This document shows positions 19,681 to 32,700 of a stretch of DNA of 64,000 nucleotides, piece after piece. Source of the stretch: Tenrec ecaudatus (Eukaryota; Chordata; Mammalia; Afrosoricida; Tenrecidae); NCBI RefSeq assembly GCF_050624435.1, contig NC_134537.1:10536584-10600583 (forward strand). The letters run 5' to 3'. The translations under genes and the position numbers were made by a program. Below the pieces are notes generated by a model that ran no database searches, was not told the DNA's origin, and saw only the letters and a list, made by a program, of their open reading frames with translations. Positions within the stretch are counted from its first letter, which is position 1. Every line of letters begins with the position of its first letter.

Positions 19681-22490
19681 CTGCGAAATGGAGGACACAA
19701 GTCAGTTCTCAGGTCAGGGTTCAAATCGGAACTTCTACACCCAGGCTACACCCTCATGAAGCTTACACGGGAGCCGGCTTAAGGAGGCCAATAGACAGTG
19801 TCTGAGTTGAGACCGTGCTGAGACTGCGTTAGAACTGGAACTGCCAAGGCTCGAGGGTTCCACCTGTAGCACTCTAAAGAAATACGCTTGCCAATCTTGT
19901 CACAACCAGGCGTGAAGAAGGCTCAGTCACTAACAATTTTCCAGGGACATGGAAATGTTTGTTGGTAAGGAGAGAAGGTCCCGGGGGGTTTCCTGAACCG
20001 AGTGCCGGCTTCTAAGGACAAGAGCTCAGTCCAAATGGGAAAAGACTTAGTGATTTTCTTCTGGCCAGTCCATCAACATGTTTTTGTTGTTGTTGAATAA
20101 ACCAAACAAGCTTTATTTATCCACTAGATCTAGAAAGAGGCAACCTTTCCTAGATACATTACCTAATGATGTATGGAGGTGTTTTATTTTCTCTTAAATA
20201 ATTTTATTGGGGGATCATACAACTCTTTATCACAATCCACCCATCCATCCATCATGTCAAGCACATCTGTTTGTTGCCTTCCTCATTCTCAAAACATTTT
20301 ATTTCAACTTGAGCCCTTGGTATCATCTCATTTTCCCGCCCTCCCTTCCCCACCCTTCCTCCCACACGAACCCTTGATAATTTATAAATTATTATTATTT
20401 TTTCATGTCTTACACAGTCCGATGTCTCCATTCACCCACTTTTCTGTTGTCCACCCCCCAGGGAGGGGGTTCTAGGATTCTAGGGTTCTAGATCCCTGTG
20501 ATCAGTTACCCCTTTCTCCCCACCTTCCCCTTCCCCTTCCGGTACCGCTGCTCTCATGGTTGGTCCTGCGGGATCCATCAATATTTGTTGTTAGGCTTTT
20601 TTGGTACTCTAGTATCACATGCTGTCAAGTCAGTTCTGACCCATCGCGGCCCTCTACATAACAGAGCATAACATTGCCCGGTCCCGTACCATCCTCACAA
20701 TGGTGCCCTGCGAGAGCCCATGGCGGCCGCCACTGGGGTCAGTCCGTCTTGTGAGGCCTTCTTCTTGGCTGCCCTTCCACTTTACCCAACACGAGCCCTG
20801 GTTTACTCGCTGTCTAACGGGCTCAAGGAGAGGAACACGTGTGAGCGTGGCACAGGACCGGGCAGCGTTTTGTTCTGTTGTGCACAGGGTGGCTTGAGTT
20901 GGGATTGTTCTGATGGTACCCAACACCCATAACGTCATGTTACAAATGCACAATATTCTTCTTTCCTCATTACCTTGCCAGCCTCTGTATCTCCAAGGGT
21001 GGGCTCCGAGTTCAAGACAGGAGAGTAAACAATGACTACGGGGGCGGGCGTGCACTACAACTGATTGAAAGGGGACTTAACTATTCAAGTGTGTGGTAGG
21101 CTAATTTTATATCAATAAAACTTTTTTTGGGGGAAAGACTTATGAGATATTACTATAGCTGCCTCAACTTTCTTGAGGATAGTATTTGCCTGGTAGATTT
21201 TTTAAAGTTTTAACTTTCCCTATGCTGAACACATGTCTTTTCCTTATAAAGAGCATATACTTGATTTAAAAATCATTTTATTGCAGGCCTGTATGGCTCT
21301 TATCACAATCCATATATACATCCGATATGTGAAACAATAAACTTGATTTTCAACAATCCAATCTGACCATGCTTGTCTTTTAATGGTTGATGGTAGTCCT
21401 TTTCTGATTATTGGGATTATTGATATAGTTGGACTTCTTTCTACTATCTTACTTTTAAAAATTGCTCTTATTTTACTATATTTCTCTTACCTCCTTCATT
21501 TCTTAAAATGGTACCAGTATCTTCTCCTTTAGCACATAAGAATGTAAGGCCACTCTTTTGTACCTGGTCTGTCTCTTACCATGCTGAATTTTATCACACT
21601 CCAGTTCTAGATTACGAAGGATGGATTTTTCTCCTTTCTTCTGTGTTCGGTTTGTTGTTGTTAACTTTTAGATGGTAGTGACATCATTTACTCTTACTTC
21701 TGATATTCTTGCAGCATCTCCTGGATGTATTTTTCTCATTTGCTTACTTCCCTGAAAATGCATGCCTGTGTGTATTTTCCGAGAGCCTCTCCTGCTCTCT
21801 CATTTGAATACCGCATTGGCTGGCTCGGCCATTCTTCATGTTTTTAAAAAATGTAATGATTAGAACTTCCTATCAATCAGAATTTGTATCCAATGGAAAG
21901 CTATTCTCCATCCTTATCCTGCACTCTGCTGGCAATTGGATTCATTAGAAGCCAGGCCCAGAGAGTACATGCCACCAGCCATCTTTATATGTCTCCAGGC
22001 AGCCTTGTTTTCTGTCAATTACTCAATTTAATTTATGTAAAAGTAGACAGCCACAAGCTTAATGCAGGATATTGATTGGCTTAACCTAATTATTACCGAA
22101 GCTGGAATTGAATAGACCGACTCCAGACATCCTTTGGGCTTCTGAGATGAGGAAACCTTCCCAGACCCCAGAGAGCAGGAGCACCCACCTTGGCTGCACA
22201 CTTGTCAGGCTGAGTCCTTTCTGAAGACAGGAGGCCCTGCCTCCAGTTACCTGGTGACCATGGGGATTCCACCTGTCAGACGGCTCTGAGTCAACAGTCT
22301 GCCCAGGGTGTGTTTGTGCGTGTGCGTGTCTACAGATATTGCTATAGATCAGAGCGTCACTGTGAGTCGGAACCAACTTGATGGCATCTCACAGCAATAA
22401 CAACAGTGTCATTTCTCCACATAGATGTATATCAAAGGGTGCTTTAAAAAGTTTCTGGAACACTCAGATGGAAAGTGAATGGAATTTTTC

Positions 22491-22526
<36 letters not shown>

Positions 22527-25500
22527 GCACATTTGTTCATTCATGGACTTTTCCTATGAACTTTTTGAAGTTAAAACCTGTCTACCTTCTAGCCTATTTC
22601 TGCCCTGCCTGCCTTCCCCTTCCATCCCTGACAACAGTCAAAGTCTGTTTCTTTTGGTATCAAAACTGTCACCTTAATTTTCTTTTCTTTCTAACAGTAG
22701 TCTTGTACAGTACTCATCCTTTTGTGATTGGCTAACTTAAAAAAATTTTTTTTGGGGGGGGGGGGCTCTTACAAATCTTATAACAACCCATCATTCAATA
22801 GTATCAAGCACACTTGTACATAGGTTGCCATCAACATTTCCAAAACAATTTCTTTCTACTTGAGCCCTTGGGATCAGCTCCTCTTTTCCACTCCTCCTTC
22901 CCCCACTCTCCCACAAGCTAACTTTAACTCCCTATAATGTCCTCCAAAATTGTCCATTCGTGCCACGAGGCATTTTACAGTTCCATCATTGTTTATTAAA
23001 TACATGCAGAGGTCTCCAGTATGGACCATGGTTCTTCTGTCGGTCATTCCACCGATGGGCATTAAAGTCATCTCCATCTTCTTGCTCTTGTGAACAGTGT
23101 GGTGATGAGCACGGGTGTACATGCCTCTGCTCTGCTAGGTTCCTGATTCCTTCAGGGCTCCATGTCATGTAGAGGGATTGCTGGGTCATATGATACTCCT
23201 GTTCCCAATTGTTGCCGGAAGTGTCATACTGCTCTCTGCAGGGGTTGTAGTGCTTTACAGCCCCACCAGCAGGGTTGAGGGTTCTAATCTCTCTGTACCC
23301 TCTCCAGCATTTGTTATTTTGTTTTGCTTTTAGTGTTAACTTTGCTATCCACACCAGGGCTGGGATGCTTGAGCTCACTGTTATTTTGATTTATGCCCCT
23401 GGGAGAGCTAGTCATCATAAGCATTTATTTTTTTAAAACTATGTATTGGGGGCTCTTACAGACATTATTTAGCAATCCATAAATCAATTATGGCAAGCAA
23501 ACTTGTACATTTGTTGCCATCATCATTTTCAGAACATCATCCTTCTACTTGAGTCCTTTGATATAAGCTCCTCTTTTTTCCTCCCTCCCCCCACCCTTTC
23601 ACCCTCGTAAACTGTTAATAAATTATATATTATTATTATTTCCCTAGACCTTACACTGTCCCCGCAGGGAGGGGGTTATACATCTATTATTGCTATCGCT
23701 TCCCCTACCTTCCCTTCCCCACCCTGCTTGTGCTCTCATGGCATCGCTACTCCTATTACTGTTCCCGAGGGCCTTATCTGTCCTGGATTCTGTGTGTCAA
23801 GGGCTCTTGTCTGTACCAGGTACATATGCTGGTCTAGTAGGATTTGTAAGGTCTTGACAGTGGGGAGAAGAATCATCAAAGAACTAGAGGAGTGTTGTGT
23901 GGTTTGTCGGTGCTATGTTGCACCCTGGGTAAATTGTCCCTTCCTTGTGACCCTTCTGTAAGGGAAGGTCCAATTGTCTGCACCTGGGCTGTGGGGCTGC
24001 ACTCTGACCACTCTCCTCCACATCGCAAGCATTTCTTAATGTTTATTGGCTGGCTGAGTTTCTTCGTTGGTGACCTGGGTCCTCTGTCCATGTTTAATGG
24101 AATGCCTTGGCTTCTTGTGAAGATGCTGAGGTTTTCTGTGGATTTGAGAGATTAGGTCTTGTCCAAGATACCATTGCCAAGGTTTATCCCCGCTTGTCTA
24201 AGGGTTTTCCTTTTATTTTTTGTTGAAGTCTTTTGATGCACATAAATGTTCTATTTTTGGGAGATCCAAGTCATCTAATTTGTCTGCTGCTGTATGCTTT
24301 TCATTCATTTTGATAGTGTGTTTATATCATGTGTAGGGTCCCTGCATTTGTCCCTAGTTTTCACGGATGATCTTTACAATTCTTGGGCTTACATGTAGAT
24401 TTAATCCACTTTGAGTTTATTTTTCTATATGGAGTGAGATAAGGATCTTATTTCATTCTTCTAAAAGTAAAAATCCTATTTTGTCAGCACAATTTGGTAA
24501 CGAGACTATCTCTTCCCCATTTAATATATTCTAGGCCTTTGTAAAAAATGAGTAGTCTGTAGGTGAATATTTTTTTTGTTGATTCTCTATTCTGCTTAGT
24601 TGATGTACATACCTATCTTTGTACCAGTACCTGCCTCATTTTACTACTGTGCATACGTAGTAGGTTCTGGGCCTTTGCTTTCCATGTAAAGTTAATGATC
24701 ATTTTTTTCCATCTCTTTAAAGAATGATGCTGGGATCTGGATTAAAAGTGTATTGTGTTTATGGATTGCTTTGGGTAGTACTAGTATATTCACAAGGCCA
24801 AGTCTTCCTATCCCTGAACATGGCGTAGTCTTTCATTTTTTTGTAGGTCTCTTTTGCTTCCTTGTTGTAGTGTTTTGCAGTTTTCTTTGTAAAGATGTTT
24901 TGTTTCTCTCGTTAGGTGCATTCTTAAGTATTACATCTTTGGGGTTGTTATTGTAAATGGTATTGTTTTAACTTTTTCTTTTATATGTAAAATGGATATG
25001 CAATTATCACTCTTCTTTAGAAATTTTTAAACAGAATCTGTTGTTGGTGTTACCATTGAGAAGATACACAGAAGAACCCATAGAAATCAAACAATTTCTA
25101 CATGTTTAATTCTGTGAGGCACTATTCTTTATAAGAAAATTATTAGGCTATATTGGAAGCTTCTTTTCAGAACAAAAATATCTCAGGCCCTCAAAATGAA
25201 GGAGCTCAGAAAGCGCATGGAAAAATTAATCCTCTTTCAATTCCATCTTCTATAAGCTCTTCGAAGCCCTCCTCATATATTTGTCTATTGATTTCACAAA
25301 CATTTACTATGAAGTATCTAGTGCTTCCTATGTAGCCCTGGTGGTGTTGAGCTACATGTTGAGCTGCTAACTACAAAATCAGCAGCTCTCAATGGCAGGA
25401 GTTTTTTCAAACCTTAAAGATGAGGATTTTTACTCCCTTGAGGATTTATAGTTTCAGACACTCATAGGGGCAGCACTATTCTGTTTTACAGAGTCACTAA

Positions 25501-26690
25501 AAGTTAGCTCGTCTGTGAGTTTTGTCTGCATTTTCCTGGGTTCTGAGCCCTGTGCCAGGAATATGAGAAACATATGGCAAACCTCTGCCCTGGGGAGCTC
25601 ACTGTCCATTAGCTCTGGGCTTCCAACTCTCTCCCCATCTGGAATGGTCTCCTGCAATCCTCATCTGAACTCTCTGTCCTCTCCTCTCCTCACAAGTGAC
25701 CGCAGGGGGACCAGCTTCTGTCTAGGATGCTTTCACATGAGCAGTTCCCCATTTATGTTCTAGATTTCTTCCCCGCACAGAGACACGGACCTTTGTTCTG
25801 AGGAGAAGAAGAGGAGAAAGACTTACTTCTTTTTTAAAATGGATTCGGGGCCAAGTCTCCTCGTTGAACTTGTAGCCTCCAACGAGCAAGTGGTAGATGT
25901 AGTGGGCGGAGAAGCAGTAGGAGCGAGCATACTCCTCCTCAACCCCGCGGAGCAGCAGCGGGAGCTGAAAGGGTGACACAGATGAGAGTGGCTGGGCATG
26001 TCTTCAAGGGCACAGTTCAAAACCTCCGGCCACCAGCGACAGGCTGAAGAATCTTACCACGCAGGATTTAATAATAAAATTTCCTCTCTAGGAATGCCGC
26101 GATCGAGTAATTAAAGCCTGCCGCCTGACTTCCCATCACAATGATCTCTCTAGCACTTACTGAATATGTATTAAGTTCCAGTCACTGTGCATGCAGGTAA
26201 AACCGGAACCCACATCGCGAGTAAACCCATTTCCCAAAGAGTTGATTCTGACTCATAGCAACCCCATAGGATAGGGTTGTCCTACAGATTTTCCAAGGCT
26301 GTAATCATCACGGATGCAGACAGTCACATCTTTCTCCCACAGAGAGGCAGTGGGTTTGAACCGCTGACCTCTTGGTGAGCAGTTGGGAAGCCTAACCACT
26401 GCAGCACTAGGGAGCCCGTTTGATAGATGCGATGAAAGGTAAAACCCAAGACAACAAAAGCCACCAGCTGCTGCCCAGTAGACTCTACTTCATGGCGACC
26501 CCATGTGACGCAGAGAACTGTTCTCCACGGCGTGTTCAAGGACAGGTTTTCTGGCAGGAGGTCACCAAGTCTCTGGGTGGACATGAACACCCCCCCCCCC
26601 TGTAGCTGCTGGGCGGTAGCCCAGTAACTTAACCACTTGTACCAGCTTGGGTGGAAAGATACAATAGCAAAAAGCTCACATTCAAAACTA

Positions 26691-26759
<69 letters not shown>

Positions 26760-29700
26760 TCTGTACTGATAGGGATCCCTTCTCTTTACTGACCTGACTC
26801 CAAGTCTGTGAGCAGAAGTTCCAGGTGCTGGAGTTAAAGGTGTCTAGGGAAAAGCTCCCGGAAAGATTTAAAGCGCTGGCTGTATAGTAGAATCCCGCAA
26901 AAGCCTGCAGGGAAGCCACACGAAAGGAAATTAGTCCTCTGAGGAGACTGATGATGCAGGCTCTTTGGGGGTGGGAGATACAGAAAGGGAAACCAAGTCA
27001 GCAGAAGAGAAGCTAAATGGCAAGGAAAGGCAAACCAACATTCCATGGGGTGAAAGGAGACTGTGTTCAGTGGGATTAGCTCTTACCACAAATGGCCCTC
27101 TGACTCTGGGCTGATACACTCCATTAAATGAGCAGACTTCTGGGTCAGGGCATGCTTCAAAGTCAAACAGGGAAGCCACCTTCTCCCGACACAACGATGG
27201 ATCCCCAGTTCCCTCAAAAGTAACGGTGTCGGAGGGGCTGTAATCGGCCGGCTTCAGGTGCCATGTGCACAGACTGCCAAACATGTGGGACAGTGGGAAG
27301 GTGGCGGCATAATCCCTCGGGTAACAGGGGTTGGCGAGGTGGGATTTGTTGGGAGAAGCCTGCAAGTACAAGAGTGAGATAGAGGAAACCGTGCTTTTGT
27401 AGCTAAACACGTGTTGCCCTCCTCCAACTTCTCGCCGTGGCTACCCTCCAATATTGACAGAGAAATGAACCCAAACAGCAAGAGCAGTCTGCCTCTGTGT
27501 GTGCTCGTGGGCATCGGTCCCACTAACTGGAGAACTCCTTGGGGGCAGGGGCAGGTGGATCCTGTGCACCAGGGACAATGACAGGCTCTCTCTAACTTGA
27601 TCTGACCCAGTCCTCATGGTAGCCTAGTGATAGAGGTTTTATGAACTCCCTTCTGATGAAGAAACAAAGTACCTTTAGATTAATTTAAGATTTTAGATAG
27701 ACCATCCAATAAAATAATCCAAAACACACAAATAAGGACACAATGATCATTAAGTCTCTTTTCCACATATTTCCAGCCACCAGTTTCCTTCCCTGGCAGG
27801 CAATGCCCCACACCTTTTTGTTTGTTTTCAAAAGACTACAAGTGATTTCATCATGGTTCACTCCCTTTTGTTAAAAAACAAAACTCCAGGAGGGGAAGGG
27901 GAAGGTGGGGAGAAAAAAGGGGAACTGATCACAATGATCTACATATAACCCCCTCCCTGGGGGATGGACAACAGGAAAGAGGGTGTAGGGACACATTGGA
28001 CAGTGTAAGACATGAAAAGATAATAACAATTTATAAATTATCAAGAGTTCTGGAGGGAGGAAGGGAAGGGAAGGGAGGGAGAAAATGAGGAGCTGATACC
28101 AAGGGCTCAAGTAGAAAGCAAATGTTTTGAGAATGACGAGGCAACAAATGTACAAATGTGCTTGGTACAATGGATGGATGCATGGATTATGATAAGAACT
28201 GTATAAACCCCCAATAACATGATTTTAAAACAAACAAACTACAAATAGTTTCATCTAACTTGTAACATATCAGGTCAGAGTCACCTATGGCTGAAATATT
28301 TGTTGAAAGGGATAAAAACAGGCCAAATCAATCAACTAGTTAACTTAGTACCCACCCCTCCAGATCTGAAATTTCTTCAATGATGAAAAATTATTTCTGA
28401 CCTGCTCCAGCAAGGTTAAATGAATATTAGTTCTCCCTTTTGTGTTTGAGTCATTTATTTTTTAAATTAAAATTAAAAAAATCATTTTACTGGGGGCTCA
28501 TACAACGCTTATCACAATCCATCCATCCATCCATCCATCCATCCATCCATCCATCATGTTAAGCACTTTTATGATGGCATTCCTTAAATAAAATTCAATG
28601 ATGTGTCAATTTGTCGCAGCATTCAGCACTGCAGCAAAGCTTCACACTGGTCTACACACACAATGAAATGCTGCTCAGTCATAAAAGAAATGAAGCCTGA
28701 ATGCAGGTGACAATGTGGATGAACCTTGAATACAGTCGCAAAAGGACAAATATGGTAGGATCTCACTTCATTAAATAAGCCCATGTATAGAATCCAAAGG
28801 TCATTAGTATTTCCCAGGGAGGGAGGAGGGAAGGAGGAAGGCTTGCTTGGGGGGCAATGAATTTATGTGAACAATGGTAGGAACGTTTAAAAATATTATT
28901 GAATTATATATGTAGAAGATATTGAACACTGCTTCTTTGGTGTTTATTTTCAGCGCAATTACAAAGAAAAAAAATCCGAGTGGAAAAAGGAATGGTCATA
29001 ATGACATCAGCATATTGGCCTTACAAGGAGGCAAACCCAATGTCGCTGAGTCAGTCTGGACTCATAGCGACTCTGTCTGCGGCATCTGAGATGATACATC
29101 TTTGAAGGGACGGGCAGCTTTCTCTTTCTCCCTGGGAGCAGTTGGTGGATTTGAACTGCCAACCTTGCTGTTAGCAGCCCAACCCCTAGCTCACAGGGTC
29201 ACCAGGGTGCCCTAAAACCAAACCAAGTAAGAACACTGTAGCACAACAGTGAACTCATTTGCTACTCTAAAGAAAAAGAACCCATCCAATCAGAAAGCCC
29301 AGGAAGAGTAGTCACAGATACAAGAGAACCGTGCTGCTAAGATACAGGGAAGTGAGCGGATGAAACAGGAGTGAGATGAAGCTCAAAGACTACAAAAAGA
29401 AGAAAATGGAAGGGTTCAAAATATTAAGCAAAAATACTCAAAAGGGTCAACTAAATTTGAATATACAAATGGAATAACTTCTTCAAAAACTACTAGCAGG
29501 AAATTAAATCAGATACATCCTTAATCAGTGGCTAAAGCATCTGCATACATCTTTCTGAATATACAAGGGGACTTCAAATCTTTCGAGGGAAAGTTCCATT
29601 GTCTTTTCAGTTCATCTTTTCACAACCTTTTTTCTTGTGTAATGTGCCTTTTAACAACCAGCTAAACATATAAACATACACTTTGTTGCTAAGTTAGACT

Positions 29701-32700
29701 AAGTGTAAAATGTTGCAAATGCATTTATTCTTTAAAAGATCATTTTCTATATAGGTTGTACATTACAGGGTTTGTTTTTAATTTGTTTCTAAAGCAAAAT
29801 AGAGTGAAGAACCGAAAGCACCTTCTATTTGGGAGACAGACTCAAACGTAATACTTTTGTAATATGTTAAGTATGTACAGAATGTTTTCAAAACAAAGGA
29901 ACATCTTTAATGCAGTGTTTCAATTTATGTAGTAATCAGCAATTGTGGTCTGCGATACATTTTAACAATGGAGGCAAACAGTGCCGCTTTACTTTTATTT
30001 TAAATTAAGTACATTTTTCCAGGAGAGGGACTTTCTAGAAATGTCAGGGCAGAGATTTCATTCGGACACGTACATTCTGAAACTACCTTCTGGCCCACTC
30101 TACAAGGATGTGATCTTTAAGAGCAGATGTGGGCTTAAGGACTCAGCCTTTATTTGTAAGTATTTCCTTAAAAGAAAGGAAATACTTTGTTAATCTATGA
30201 TCTTTCAAATGGTCCTGTAAACCAATAGTGTTGCAACAAGAATTAAGCTTTCCAGATCTGTGCAACTGTATAGTTTTAAGAACACTGTCACTGCCCTGTT
30301 GGTGCCCTTGCGTACTAAGGGAAGTACTGCGCTGTCCCTTCTGCTTATTCCTGGGCAGTTGTTGAGAGACACGTTGGCAATAATCATTCCGGGCAAAGGG
30401 TTAGAAATAATAGTCATTTAAGAATTGCAATTGTATAATATAATGTTAAAAGCGGTAAGCAAACAAACCAAGGGCATCAAGTTGATTCTGACTCATAGGG
30501 CCCCGAATAGGATTTCCAATGTTATAAAGGTTTATGTGAGCAGAGGGTCTCACCTCATCTTTCTCATGTGGACTGGATGGTGAGTTGGGGGTTTGAACCG
30601 CTGACCTTTTGGTTAGTTCAACACTTACCCAAAAGCACTGCCCTTACAACTCCAAACCCACCGCCATTGAGTCAATGTGACTCATAGCGACCCCCACCCT
30701 GTTGGTTTCTGAGATTGTAATGATTGATGGGAGTAGAATGGTCAGCCATTCTCCCAAGGAGCTGCTCGTGGTTTCAAACTGCCAACCATGCGGATCATAG
30801 CCCAACGTGCAACCACAGTCCCACCAGGGCCCCTACTATGACCGTCAGAATGGATAAATGAAGAAGAACAGAAAATCCAGACACGGATCCTCAAAACCAA
30901 ACCCTGACATTGCTATCTGGTACCACTCACTCCCTGCCTGCCTTCCAGTTGATTCTAACTCATTGTGACCCAACAGGGCAGAGCAGAACAGACTGGAAAG
31001 AGATGGTCACAGCTTGCTCCTGCAGAACTGCAGCTGAGCACTTCACTATTTGTACTGGCAGGGTGCCAACCCTGGTATAGAATCACTAATACATGTGTAC
31101 AAGAAAGTTTACGTCCTGCTGCTATAGCAACGAAGCAAGGCATAGCCCAGTGCCCTTCAGGAGAACAGTTACACAACTATGGAATGTTAAATCATACAGA
31201 AAGTGTTTTATATATATATGTTAACCTGTAACACTTAGACAAACCCAGCAAGCTGTGTTCAGCGGTGACATGCAGAAGGTGGGATTGGACAGAGAATCTT
31301 TCATTTTTATTTAGTGTACTTCCTTTTGTCTGCTTTGTAATTTTTACAATAAGAATGTATTTTTTAAGTTGTGTTGGGACATTATCTACATATACAAGTC
31401 AATAGTTCAGTCCTATTAAGAAGGGTGGAACAATCATTATCACCATCAATTTTACAATGTTTTCTTCTTCCTTGTACTCCTGACTGTTAGCTCAGCATCT
31501 CTCCAACCTCCCTTGCCAGGCCCACAAGGAACTATTAATCCACTTACTGTCTCTGGGTTCACCCTATCTGAGTTTCACATACTGTAAAACATACAAATGC
31601 AAAGAAACAAACGAGCTAACCATAACAAAAGAAAACCCTCCATCAAAAAGAAAGGAGAAAACGTTAAAAACTAGAATAACTCTAAGATGGTTCAAGCGGG
31701 AGATCAAATGATAAGGTGTTAAAGTTCAACCCAGGACACCTGCCATCGCCCACTTTCCAAGTACTGTCTGATCGCAGGCCTATGCATGTCTCTGGTCTGC
31801 GTCCAGGGGGAATTCACCAGAGGCTTAATCCACGGGCACTCTCCCTCCCCTTTTTTCTTTTTCTACAGATACAATTTTTAAATGGGTCAAAAGGTTTATC
31901 CAATAAACTATTACATTTTGGCCTAACTATTATCTACTATAGCTGCCCCTACGATCGTCTCTGTCTGATAACAAAGCTCTTCCCGTCCCGTGACTACGGT
32001 CATAGGGAATCACCGGCAGTTTAATCTAAGCGTGGACCTTGGAAATGGATTTCACCTCCCACAGCCATCCACAGCCTCCTGTACACCGAGTGTGAGTGGT
32101 CACAGTTGCAACTTTGACACCAAGGATGTATTTTCTTTTATTAAAAAGCACCCAGTGCTACAGATAAGAGCTTGCAATATAGGGAACCCAGACAGATAAA
32201 CCCCTCAGGAGCAATAATGAGAGTAGCGCTACCAGGAGGGTAAGGGATAGGTGGGGGGAGTAAAGGGGAACTGATCACAATGATCTACAACAGAAAAGTG
32301 GGTAAAGGAAGACAGTGGTCAGTGTAAGACATGAAAAAAAAATTGATCAAGGGTTCATGAGGAAGGGAGGACAGGGGAGGGGGGAAATGAGCTGATACCA
32401 AGGACTTAAGTAGAAAGAAAATGATAATGGCAACATATGTACAAATGTGCTTGACACAATGGATGGATGTATGGATTGTGATAAGAGCCGTAAGAGCCCC
32501 AATAAAATGTTTTTAAAAAACTCAATATAGGTTTTCTGTTTCTTTTCTTGTTTTGTTTTGTGTTTCAATGAGGGTACTTAGAATAGTGTGTACTCATAAA
32601 AATATAATTGCAAGGCATATTTAAGAACAGAAAAAATGCTCATGATGCATTATTAGGTTAAAGAAAAGCTGGACCTAAAACTATAATATACTATTATGAG

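Noticed and set aside
13541-28553. GGAT/ATCC arrays as possible satellite DNA.
   Set aside because: They are local expansions of the GGATGGATG motif already present in the L1 3' end, not an independent satellite.
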